From Paraburkholderia sp. CNPSo 3274 (GTDB lineage: Bacteria > Pseudomonadota > Gammaproteobacteria > Burkholderiales > Burkholderiaceae), in NCBI RefSeq assembly GCF_024206475.1, contig NZ_JAMBPR010000050.1:1-63479 (forward strand): DNA of 63,479 bases, written 5' to 3'. The notes beneath the pieces were generated by a model. It saw nothing but the letters and a program-made list of their open reading frames with translations, was not told the DNA's origin and ran no database searches. Shown piece by piece: positions 43,608 through 51,705 of the stretch (the first letter of the stretch is position 1; each line of letters begins with the position of its first letter). The position numbers and the translations under genes are program-made.

Positions 43608-44168
43608 ATGATTCGCCCCGACACCCGCCCCGCCGCCGCGCTGCACGCCCAGCCCACTGAAGAGAACATCCGCGAACTCGTCTACGCGTTCTACGACCGC
43701 GTGCGCGGCGACGCCATGCTCGGCCCGGTGTTCGACGGCGTGCTCGCCGGGCGCTGGGACGAACATCTGCCCAAAATGTGCCGCTTCTGGTCGAGCCTCG
43801 TGGTCGGCACCAGGAGCTACCGCGGCAATGTGCAGCAGGCGCACGATCCGGTGCCAGGCGTCGAGCCGCAGCATTTCAGCCGCTGGCTCTATCTCTTCCT
43901 CGATACGGTTCAGGGGCGCTACGAGCCCGCGGCGGCGGTGCAGTTCATGGAACCCGCGCTGCGTATTGCGCAAAGCCTGCAATTGAGCCGCTTTGGCTGG
44001 GATTACGCGATCCCGCCCGAGCAACAGGCGCTTCTCGATCGCGTAGCGCCGCGCAGGCGCCCCGCCGGGGACGGCCATGACTTACCCACGCGCCCGACAG
44101 GCGAGCCGTTTCCAGCCCGTTTCGTTGGCCGCCAGATGGATGTCGACGAGAGCACGCCGGCAGAGTGA
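43608..44168 (+). CDS. Group III truncated hemoglobin
   Basis: The 186-residue protein has the two-on-two globin fold of group III: NIRELVYAFYDRVRGDAMLGPVFDGVL, WDEHLPKMCRFWSSLVVGT and PGVEPQHFSRWLYLFLDTV, with the proximal histidine in the last block, then RFGWDYAIPPEQQALLD. About 35 residues after the fold are Pro/Arg-rich. Group III globins probably bind or detoxify NO or ligate cyanide; the divergent nsrR supports NO. ATG 43608 was chosen because it directly precedes the fold. Its ribosome site is weak, and the frame is open 40 codons upstream. Confidence 0.87.
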   Translation: MIRPDTRPAAALHAQPTEENIRELVYAFYDRVRGDAMLGPVFDGVLAGRWDEHLPKMCRFWSSLVVGTRSYRGNVQQAHDPVPGVEPQHFSRWLYLFLDTVQGRYEPAAAVQFMEPALRIAQSLQLSRFGWDYAIPPEQQALLDRVAPRRRPAGDGHDLPTRPTGEPFPARFVGRQMDVDESTPAE

Positions 44169-44267
44169 GCACATCTGCTTGCAGCGGGGTGCCGGAATAG
44201 GCGGTTAGTTGCATTAGAGAACGCACGGGTGAGCTAAAACCGTCGCTTCACCCTGAAAGACGAACGC

Positions 44268-44750
44268 CTAGCTGGATTCCGGCGAAGCGTTCCCCGACGC
44301 CACACCCCAGCGCGCCAGCGCCGTATCGTCACTCTCGCGTGCATCGACCCAGCGCGCGCCCTGCTCCGTCTCTTCCTTCTTCCAGAAAGGCGCCTCGGTC
44401 TTGAGGTAGTCCATGACGAACTCGCAGGACGCGAAAGCGTCGCCACGATGCTTCGAGGTCGTCGCAACCAGCACGATCTGGTCGAGCGGCGCGAGCTTGC
44501 CCACCCTGTGCACGATCAGCACCTCGATGCCTGACCAGCGCCGCTGCGCCTCCTCGACGATCGCCTCCAGCGCCTTCTCGGTCATGCCTGGATAGTGCTC
44601 GAGTTCGAGCGAGGCGATCGTGCTGCCGTCGTTCAGATCGCGCACCGTGCCGACGAAGCACGCCACCGCGCCGATCGCCGGATTGCGCGCGCGCAACTGC
44701 GCAACCTCGGTGGTGAGGTCGAAATCTTCCGTTTGTACGCGCACGGGCAT
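44268..44750 (-). CDS. moaE: Molybdopterin synthase catalytic (large) subunit MoaE
   Basis: MoaE uses thiocarboxylated MoaD to add sulfur to cyclic pyranopterin monophosphate, giving molybdopterin. The 160 residues include GAVACFVGTVRDLNDG, the HYPGMTEKALEAI region, VIVHRVGKLAPLD-type core (VLIVHRVGKLAPLDQ) and the active-site lysines in KTEAPFWKKEE. It starts 19 bp after moaD and closes the moeA-moaD-moaE operon, meeting the hemoglobin gene tail to tail. Confidence 0.95.
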   Translation of the reverse strand: MPVRVQTEDFDLTTEVAQLRARNPAIGAVACFVGTVRDLNDGSTIASLELEHYPGMTEKALEAIVEEAQRRWSGIEVLIVHRVGKLAPLDQIVLVATTSKHRGDAFASCEFVMDYLKTEAPFWKKEETEQGARWVDARESDDTALARWGVASGNASPESS

Positions 44751-44769
44751 CGTGAGTCTCCCGTGGCGC

Positions 44770-45027
44770 TCAGCCGCCCGTCACAGGCGGGAAAAACGCC
44801 ACTTCGCAGCCCTCGGTGATACGCGTGCGCGGATCCGTCATCACGTGATTGCAGGCCATGCGCAGCGCGCGGCCTTCCGCCAGCGTCTCGGCCCACACAC
44901 CGCCGCGCGCACGCAGCCAGCCGCGCACGTCGCCGACCGTCACGATGGCGTCAGGCAGCGTGACCGTTTCGTCCGCGACGCCTAGCGCCTCGCGCACACT
45001 CGCAAAAAATTTCAACTGGATCTTCAT
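44770..45027 (-). CDS. moaD: Molybdopterin synthase sulfur-carrier (small) subunit MoaD
   Basis: The 85-residue ubiquitin-fold protein ends in Gly-Gly (FFPPVTGG), the C-terminus that is adenylated and thiocarboxylated before sulfur transfer to MoaE. It begins MKIQLKFFASVREALG. It lies between moeA (13 bp) and moaE (19 bp) in one operon. Confidence 0.95.
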   Translation of the reverse strand: MKIQLKFFASVREALGVADETVTLPDAIVTVGDVRGWLRARGGVWAETLAEGRALRMACNHVMTDPRTRITEGCEVAFFPPVTGG

Positions 45028-45040
45028 CGCTTGAGGCTTT

Positions 45041-46324
45041 TCAGTACAGCAATTCGGTGAACGGAATAAAGCGCACGGTCTCGCCTGCGCTGATCGCGTG
45101 GTTGGGCGGATTGTCGATGAGACCGTCGCCCCAGACCGTGGAGGTGAGGACCGCCGAACTCTGGTTCGGGAACAGGTCGAGACCGCCAGCCGGGTTCACG
45201 CGCGCACGCAGAAATTCGTTGCGGCGGTCGCGCTTCGTCTGGGTGAAGTCGGCGCGCAGCGAGAGCGCGCGCGGGCTCACGTGCGTCGCGCCCGCGAGTC
45301 GCAGCAGGAACGGGCGCACGAACAACAAAAAGGTGACGAAACTCGACACCGGGTTGCCCGGCAGCCCGATGAAGAACGCCTCGCCGGTTTCCACGCCCGT
45401 TGCCCCTTGCGCTCGACGCACCGCGCCGAACGCGAGCGGCTTGCCCGGCTTCATGGCGATCTGCCACAGGTTGATACGGCCTTCGGCCTCGACGGCGGGC
45501 CGCACGTGATCCTCCTCGCCTACCGAGACACCACCCGAGGTGAGGATGAGGTCGTGGGCGGCGGCCGCCTCGCGCAGCGTCGCGCGCGTGACGTCGAGTT
45601 GGTCCGGCACGATGCCGTAGTCGGTGACGTCGCAGCCGAGGTTGCGCAGCAGGCCCGTGAGCGTGAAGCGGTTCGAGTTGTAGATCGCGCCGGGCTTGAG
45701 CGGCTCGCCTGGCATCGTCAGTTCGTCGCCCGTGAAGAACACCGCGACCTTCACGCGGCGCACGACGGTGAGCGCGGCGCACCCAACCGACGCCGCGAGC
45801 CCGAGCGCTGCCGGCGTAAGGCGCGTGCCCGCCGGCAGGATCACGGTGTTCTTGCGGATGTCCGCGCCCTGCGCCGTGATCCATTCGCCGGCCTTGGGCG
45901 TGTGCAGAAAAGTGACGGCGCCTTCCGCGGCCTCGGTCTGCTCCTGCATCACCACGGCGTCCGCGCCCGGCGGCACCGTCGCGCCCGTGAAGATGCGCGC
46001 GGCCGTCCCCGCCGCGAGCGGTTGTGGCGCGTGGCCCGCGGGAATGCGCTGCGAAACCGGCAGATGGCGGCTGCCTTGCGCGAGATCGGCCACGCGCACC
46101 GCGTAGCCGTCCATCGCGCTCGTATTCATCGGCGGCACGTCGAGCGGCGAGACGACGTCTGCGGCGAGCACGCGGTTCAGCGCGTCGAACGTCGATATCG
46201 TTTCGGTGCCGGCGAGCGGCTTCGCCGCGGCAAGCAGCGCGGCAAGGGCGTCGGCGGTGGAGAGCATCGGCGCGCGCGGCGCGGGTGCCGGCGCAGCGGA
46301 AGACGGGGACGTAGGCGTGGACAT
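45041..46324 (-). CDS. moeA: Molybdopterin molybdotransferase MoeA
   Basis: MoeA inserts molybdate into adenylylated molybdopterin. The 427-residue protein has a short Ala/Pro-rich leader (1-20), then PPMNTSAMDGYAVR, RIFTGATVPPGADAVVMQE, FFTGDELTMPGEPL and TSGGVSVGEEDHV, the MoeA active-site motifs, and a C-terminal domain IV. It is the first of three molybdenum cofactor genes. The 240-bp gap to thrC upstream has a weak -10 box (TACAAT on the minus strand at 46384-46379), so a separate promoter is likely. Confidence 0.95.
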   Translation of the reverse strand: MSTPTSPSSAAPAPAPRAPMLSTADALAALLAAAKPLAGTETISTFDALNRVLAADVVSPLDVPPMNTSAMDGYAVRVADLAQGSRHLPVSQRIPAGHAPQPLAAGTAARIFTGATVPPGADAVVMQEQTEAAEGAVTFLHTPKAGEWITAQGADIRKNTVILPAGTRLTPAALGLAASVGCAALTVVRRVKVAVFFTGDELTMPGEPLKPGAIYNSNRFTLTGLLRNLGCDVTDYGIVPDQLDVTRATLREAAAAHDLILTSGGVSVGEEDHVRPAVEAEGRINLWQIAMKPGKPLAFGAVRRAQGATGVETGEAFFIGLPGNPVSSFVTFLLFVRPFLLRLAGATHVSPRALSLRADFTQTKRDRRNEFLRARVNPAGGLDLFPNQSSAVLTSTVWGDGLIDNPPNHAISAGETVRFIPFTELLY

Positions 46325-46564
46325 CGAGGTCGTCTCGGACTTGGCGGGCGAGCCGCCAGCAGCGGTTGGTCTGCCGTTATTGTAGCGGCGTGATCGGCGC
46401 GCTGTGCCGTATGCCGTGGATATCCCTGGCGCGCAATGCGTGCGAGTGCGCGGGATCGGCTGGCGCGTTGCCGCGGCCGGATTCGAGCAACCCGCCGCCG
46501 CGTAAAAGCTGATGAGATGTCGACGCGCCAGGACCGCAAGCAGATCCGGCCCCGGCTGCGTAGA

Positions 46565-48016
46565 TCAGTCCGCCGTGTGAGCGGCGATATAGTCCTTCAC
46601 GCGCTGGGCGTCGGCAGGCACGACTTCGAAGCGCTGCGGCAGCGCCTCAAGGCCTTCGAACGCCGCCGGACGCTCCGGCTCACGGTCCAGCGCTTCGCGA
46701 ATCGTCTCGCCGAACTTCACTGGCTGCGCGGTTTCGAGCACGATCATCGGCACACCCGGCTGCAGGTGTTCGCGGGCGACCTTCACGCCGTCGGCCGTAT
46801 GAGTGTCGATCATCGTCTTGTAGCGCGAGTAGATGTCACGAATCGTGGCGATGCGGTCGTCGTGGCTGCTGCTGCCCGACACGAAGCCGAACTGCTCGAC
46901 GCGCACGAAGTCGCCGCTCGCCACGAGATCGAAACCGCCCTTCTCCTCGACGTCGCGGAACAACTGCGTCACGCGCGCCGGATCGCGGCCAAGCAAGTCG
47001 TACACGAAGCGCTCGAAGTTCGACGCCTTCGAGATGTCCATGCTCGGGCTCGTCGTGTGATACGTCTCGGCCGAGCCGCGCACGCGATAAATGCCGGTGC
47101 GGAAGAACTCGTCGAGCACGTCGTTCTCGTTGGTCGCGACCACGAGCTTTTCGATCGGCAGGCCCATCATGCGCGCGATATGGCCCGCGCACACGTTGCC
47201 GAAGTTGCCCGAGGGCACCGTGAACGAGACGCGCTCGTCGTTCGACTGCGTCGCCGCGAAGTAACCGGCGAAGTAGTACACGACCTGGGCCACGACGCGC
47301 GCCCAGTTGATCGAGTTGACCGTGCCGATCTTCTGCTGCGCCTTGAACGCGTGATCGTTCGAAACCGCCTTGACGATGTCCTGGCAGTCGTCGAACACGC
47401 CTTCCACGGCCAGGTTGAAGATGTTCGGGTCCTGCAGGCTGAACATCTGCGCCGTCTGGAACGCGCTCATCTTCTTGTGCGGCGAGAGCATGAACACGCG
47501 CACGCCCTTCTTGCCGCGCATGGCGTATTCAGCCGCGCTGCCGGTGTCGCCCGACGTCGCGCCGAGAATGTTCAGTTCCTGGCCGGCCTTCGCGAGCGTA
47601 TACTCGAACAGGTTGCCGAGCAGCTGCATCGCCATGTCCTTGAACGCGAGCGTCGGGCCGTTCGAGAGTTCGAGCAGCGAGAGCTGCGCGCCGTTTTCCT
47701 CGCCGAGCGTGGTGAGCGGCGTGATCTTGCTCGCGTCTTCGCCGTGGCGCACGTTGCGGTACGTCTCGCCCGTGTAGGTGCGGCGCGTGATGTCGCGCAA
47801 GTCGTCGGCCGGAATGTCGCCGGCGAACTTCGAGAGGATCCCGAACGCGAGATCCGCGTACGAGAGGCCGCGCCAGCGCGCGAGCTCTTCCTTGCTGATC
47901 CGCGGATACTCGGCCGGCAGATACAGGCCGCCGTCGCGCGCGAGGCCGCCCAGCAGGATGTCGGAAAACGAATGATGCTCGCCGGCGCCCGCGCCGCGCG
48001 TAGATACGTAATTCAT
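46565..48016 (-). CDS. thrC: Threonine synthase
   Basis: ThrC turns O-phosphohomoserine into threonine with pyridoxal phosphate. The 483 residues match the long (fungal/gamma-like) class. It starts MNYVSTRGAGAGEHHSFSDI. The PLP lysine lies in GPTLAFKDMAMQ, and the phosphate-binding loop is SGDTGSAAEYA. It begins 10 bp after hom and is evidently co-transcribed, so two consecutive steps from aspartate semialdehyde are co-expressed. No thrB is present between them. Confidence 0.96.
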   Translation of the reverse strand: MNYVSTRGAGAGEHHSFSDILLGGLARDGGLYLPAEYPRISKEELARWRGLSYADLAFGILSKFAGDIPADDLRDITRRTYTGETYRNVRHGEDASKITPLTTLGEENGAQLSLLELSNGPTLAFKDMAMQLLGNLFEYTLAKAGQELNILGATSGDTGSAAEYAMRGKKGVRVFMLSPHKKMSAFQTAQMFSLQDPNIFNLAVEGVFDDCQDIVKAVSNDHAFKAQQKIGTVNSINWARVVAQVVYYFAGYFAATQSNDERVSFTVPSGNFGNVCAGHIARMMGLPIEKLVVATNENDVLDEFFRTGIYRVRGSAETYHTTSPSMDISKASNFERFVYDLLGRDPARVTQLFRDVEEKGGFDLVASGDFVRVEQFGFVSGSSSHDDRIATIRDIYSRYKTMIDTHTADGVKVAREHLQPGVPMIVLETAQPVKFGETIREALDREPERPAAFEGLEALPQRFEVVPADAQRVKDYIAAHTAD

Positions 48017-48026
48017 AGCCCTTGCC

Positions 48027-49358
48027 TTAGTTCAGTCCTTCCATGCGCAGCTTCGTGACCTGCGACTTCACCGTCGCGAGCTTTTCGATCTGCGCGATCG
48101 CCGCGTTGACGTTCTTCTCGACCGTCTCGTGCGTGATCAGGATGATGTCGGTTTCCGCCTTGCCTTGCGCGTCGACCTGCTCCGCTTCCTTTTGCAGCAG
48201 CGCGTCGATCGAGATGCCGCTGTCCGCCAGGATGCGCGTGATGGCCGCCATCACGCCGGTCTGGTCCGCCACGCGCAGGCGCAGGTAGTAGCCGCTCGTG
48301 ACTTCGTCGATCGGCAGGATCGGCGTGTTCGAGAGGCTGTCCGGCTGGAACGCCAGATGCGGCACGCGGTGCTCGGGGTCGGCCGTGTGCAGACGCGTCA
48401 CATCCACGAGATCGGCCACCACGGCGGATGCCGTCGGCTCGGCGCCTGCGCCCTTGCCGTAGTACAGCGTCGTGCCCACGGCGTCGCCATGCACGACCAC
48501 GGCGTTCATCGCACCCTCCACGTTGGCGAGCAGGCGCTTGGCCGGAATCAGCGTGGGATGCGTGCGCAGCTCGATGCCGCGATCGGTGCGGCGCGCGATG
48601 CCGAGCAGCTTGATGCGATAACCCAGTTCTTCCGCGTACTTGATGTCGATGGCGTCGAGCTTGCTGATGCCTTCCACGTAGGCCTTGTCGAACTGCACGG
48701 GTACGCCGAACGCGATCGCGCTCATGATTGTGGCCTTGTGCGCGGCGTCCACGCCTTCGATGTCGAAGGTCGGATCGGCTTCGGCGTAGCCCAGTTCCTG
48801 CGCGGCTTTCAATGCGGTCGCGAAGTCGAGCCCGCGCTCACGCATTTCCGAGAGGATGTAGTTCGTCGTGCCGTTGATGATGCCGGCGATGTACTGGATG
48901 CGGTTGGCCGTGAGGCCTTCGCGCAGCGCCTTGATGATGGGGATGCCGCCCGCCACCGCCGCCTCGAACGCGACCATCACGCCCTTGGCGCGCGCCGCTT
49001 CGAAGATCTCGGTGCCATGCACCGCCAGCAGCGCCTTGTTCGCCGTGACGACATGCTTGCCGTTGGCAATGGCGCGCAGCACGAGATCCTTGGCCAGCGT
49101 CGTGCCGCCAATCATTTCGGCGACGATCGAAATCGAGGGGTCGTCGACCACCGCGTTGAAGTCGGTCGTCAGCTCGACGGCGCCGGCTTCACCGCCGAGC
49201 GCCGCCGTGGCCTTGGCCGGGTTGCGCACGGCAATGCGCGCCACCTCGATGCCGCGGCCCGCGCGGCGTTTGATTTCTTCCTGGTTGCGGCGCAGTACCG
49301 TGAAGGTGCCGCTGCCCACCGTGCCGAAGCCCAAGAGACCTACTTTGATCGGATCCAT
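48027..49358 (-). CDS. hom: Homoserine dehydrogenase
   Basis: This enzyme reduces aspartate-4-semialdehyde to homoserine for threonine and methionine. The 443-residue protein has an N-terminal Rossmann motif (VGLLGFGTVGSGTFTVL), the catalytic core with INGTTNYILSEM, and a C-terminal ACT domain (LRLRVADQTGVMAAITRILA onward) that usually gives threonine feedback inhibition. It is the monofunctional type without an aspartokinase domain. It lies 49 bp after alaA and 10 bp before thrC. Confidence 0.96.
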   Translation of the reverse strand: MDPIKVGLLGFGTVGSGTFTVLRRNQEEIKRRAGRGIEVARIAVRNPAKATAALGGEAGAVELTTDFNAVVDDPSISIVAEMIGGTTLAKDLVLRAIANGKHVVTANKALLAVHGTEIFEAARAKGVMVAFEAAVAGGIPIIKALREGLTANRIQYIAGIINGTTNYILSEMRERGLDFATALKAAQELGYAEADPTFDIEGVDAAHKATIMSAIAFGVPVQFDKAYVEGISKLDAIDIKYAEELGYRIKLLGIARRTDRGIELRTHPTLIPAKRLLANVEGAMNAVVVHGDAVGTTLYYGKGAGAEPTASAVVADLVDVTRLHTADPEHRVPHLAFQPDSLSNTPILPIDEVTSGYYLRLRVADQTGVMAAITRILADSGISIDALLQKEAEQVDAQGKAETDIILITHETVEKNVNAAIAQIEKLATVKSQVTKLRMEGLN

Positions 49359-49407
49359 GCAGCGTGTGTTCGTCCAAGTGTTTGAAAAGGGAGTGCGTGT
49401 GACTTGC

Positions 49408-50646
49408 TCAGGTGCCGTACCGCTGACGATAACCGTCGAGGAAGCGCGCGATGCGGTTGATCGAATCGGACAGGTCGTCGACGTTCGGCAGGAACACCAC
49501 GCGGAAGTGGTCAGGCTGCTTCCAGTTGAAGCCCGTGCCCTGCACGAGCAGCACGCGTTCTTGCAGGAGCAGATCGAGGATGAACTGCTGGTCGTTCTCG
49601 ATCGGATAGAGCTTCGGGTCGAGGCGCGGGAACATGTAGAGCGCCGCCTCCGGCTTCACGCAGGTCACGCCCGGAATAGCCGTGAGCATGTTGTATGCAA
49701 GCTCGCGCTGGCGATAGAGGCGCCCGCCCGGCTGGATCAGCTCGTTGATGCTCTGGTAGCCGCCCAGCGCCGTCTGGATCGCGTACTGGCCCGGCACGTT
49801 CGCACACAGGCGCATCGAGGCGAGAATGCCAAGACCTTCCGTGTAGTCCTTCGAGCGGCGGCGGTTTTCCCCCGTCATGCCCGAGAGGAACATCCAGCCC
49901 GCGCGGTAGCCGCACGCGCGATAGCTCTTCGAAAGACTGTTGAGCGTGACGGTGATCACGTCTTCGGAGAGCGAGCCGAGCGCCGTGTGCGTCTTGCCGT
50001 CGTAGATGATCTTGTCGTAGACCTCGTCGGCGAACAGGATCAGGCCGTGCTCGCGCGCGATCGCCACGAGGCCGCGCAGCAGGTCGTCCGAATAGAGCGC
50101 GCCGGTGGGGTTGTTCGGGTTGATGACGACGATCGCGCGCGTGTTCGGCGTGATCTTCGAGCGAATGTCGTCGAGGTCGGGCATCCACGCGTTCGACTCG
50201 TCGCAGATGTAGTGCACGGGCGTGCCGCCGGAGAGGCTCACCGCGGCCGTCCACAGCGGATAGTCGGGCGCGGGCAGCAGCACTTCGTCGCCGTCGTTGA
50301 GCAGCGCCTGCATGGCCATGACGATCAGTTCGGACGCACCGTTGCCGATGTAGATGTCGTCGAGCTCGACGCCCCTGACGCCCTTTTGCTGCGCGTAATG
50401 CATGATCGCCTTGCGCGCCGCGAACACGCCCTTCGAATCCGAATACCCCGAGGAACCCGGCAGGTTCAGGATCATGTCCTGAATGACCTCGTCGGGCGCG
50501 TCGAAACCGAACGGCGCGAGATTGCCGATGTTCAGCTTGATGATGCGATGGCCTTCTTCTTCGAGGCGCTTCGCGTGCTCGAGCACCGGCCCGCGGATGT
50601 CGTAGCAAACGTTCTGCAGCTTGTTGGATTTGAGAATCGGTTTCAC
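49408..50646 (-). CDS. alaA: Pyridoxal phosphate aminotransferase, alanine transaminase AlaA type
   Basis: The 412-residue fold-type I aminotransferase has the PLP lysine in TLNSLSKSYRACGYRAGW, NPNNPTGALYS and the N-terminal LEHAKRLEEEGHRIIKLNIGN region that separates AlaA from aspartate aminotransferases. It makes alanine from pyruvate and glutamate. The start is GTG at 50646, without a strong ribosome site and preceded by five TCTGAC repeats. It heads alaA-hom-thrC, an arrangement shared by many Burkholderiales. Confidence 0.92.
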   Translation of the reverse strand: MKPILKSNKLQNVCYDIRGPVLEHAKRLEEEGHRIIKLNIGNLAPFGFDAPDEVIQDMILNLPGSSGYSDSKGVFAARKAIMHYAQQKGVRGVELDDIYIGNGASELIVMAMQALLNDGDEVLLPAPDYPLWTAAVSLSGGTPVHYICDESNAWMPDLDDIRSKITPNTRAIVVINPNNPTGALYSDDLLRGLVAIAREHGLILFADEVYDKIIYDGKTHTALGSLSEDVITVTLNSLSKSYRACGYRAGWMFLSGMTGENRRRSKDYTEGLGILASMRLCANVPGQYAIQTALGGYQSINELIQPGGRLYRQRELAYNMLTAIPGVTCVKPEAALYMFPRLDPKLYPIENDQQFILDLLLQERVLLVQGTGFNWKQPDHFRVVFLPNVDDLSDSINRIARFLDGYRQRYGT

Positions 50647-50658
50647 GGCGGGCTATCG

Positions 50659-50708
50659 GTCAGAGAAGCGGTCAGAGAATCAGTCAGAGCGTCAGAGGCG
50701 AGTCAGAC
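50659..50708 (-). repeat. Five short direct repeats (TCTGAC on the minus strand) before the alaA start
   Basis: On the plus strand GTCAGA occurs at 50659, 50671, 50683, 50691 and 50702, about one DNA turn or less apart. It ends 12 bp upstream of the alaA GTG, so it would be in the mRNA leader or promoter. The rest of 50709-50990 has no gene; a GC-rich hairpin lies at 50972-50988. Confidence 0.75.
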
Positions 50709-50996
50709 GCGGTAAAAGGGCTGGAACAGGCTGAAATGCCCTTGACCGGCCGGCGGATGGCGCCTTGGCGGACAAGACAGGCAAGGGAGCCGGAGGGGCG
50801 CCCCCCGGCGGGACAAAAGCCGTGCACGATTGCGTGGAAGCGCCGGGCGCACGCACAACGCCACGGAAAGCGTCCGCTGGCCAACCCGACCACCCCGGCA
50901 GCTTGTGGCTGCCCTCGCCCGATGCGCGGATGGCGCGCGTAGCGGCCTGCCGGCGCGGTCTACCCGCGGGCGCCGCCGCAGCGGCGGCTAAAAAGC

Positions 50997-51002
50997 TATA
51001 AT
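50997..51002 (+). promoter_or_regulatory. Candidate -10 box of the arn operon
   Basis: A perfect TATAAT sits in an A/T patch directly after the GC-rich hairpin (50972-50988), 168 bp before the first gene. The -35 region is not recognisable, so an activator may be needed. Confidence 0.5.
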
Positions 51003-51169
51003 TTAGCGGATTTTGACCAACTTCCGCAATGCGCAATCGGCCAGGAGGCGGGTCGCGAAGCGGGTGACAAGGCGGGCTACAAAGCGGCTCGCGCCGCGGC
51101 CGGCGTCGGCACAGGATATGCGCCCCCATCGCTTGCGCACCCGACCTGCCCTTACCCCGGAACCCCGTT

Positions 51170-51544
51170 TTGAAACTACACCAGGACTCCAGCGCCGCGC
51201 TGAACACCGTGACCGCTTACGGCGCCGACTACGTCGAAGTGAACCTCGAACGCCATACGGGCAGCATCATCGTGATGCCCGAATCGCCGGTCACCCACTG
51301 GCCGGTGCAGTCGTTCGACGCCCTCACGCCCGAACTCTTCGAGATGCTTCTCCCGCTGAACCCGGAAGTGGTCGTATTCGGCAGCGGAGAGCGGCTGCGC
51401 TTTCCGCATCCGCGCCTGACCGCGGCGCTGACCGCGAAGCGCATCGGCGTCGAGGCGATGGACTTCAAGGCCGCCTGCCGCACCTACAACATCCTCATGG
51501 CCGAAGGCCGCCGCGTGGCGGCCGCGCTTCTGATCGAAAGCTGA
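51170..51544 (+). CDS. Mth938-like domain protein (DUF498)
   Basis: The 124-residue protein matches the Mth938/NDUFAF3-like domain: YGADYVEVNLERHTGSIIV, then PEVVVFGSGERLRFPHP and GVEAMDFKAACRTYNILM with the conserved arginine and tyrosine. Bacterial members have no settled role; the mitochondrial relative helps assemble complex I. The start is TTG at 51170, with GGAA 7 bp upstream. It is the first gene after the arn promoter, 161 bp before arnT, perhaps just sharing the transcript. Confidence 0.85.
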   Translation: MKLHQDSSAALNTVTAYGADYVEVNLERHTGSIIVMPESPVTHWPVQSFDALTPELFEMLLPLNPEVVVFGSGERLRFPHPRLTAALTAKRIGVEAMDFKAACRTYNILMAEGRRVAAALLIES

Positions 51545-51705
51545 CGCGCCTTAAGCTTGCCATCAGGTCGCCGCGCGGCGGCGTAGTACACTTGCGCGCC
51601 GCGTGCGAAGCGCGCGCGCCGGACCTGGCCCGCATGCCGCACGCGGCCAACGCGCGCGCCCCGCACCTCGACCGCAACGACTGCAACAAGAACAGGCTGA
51701 AAACC

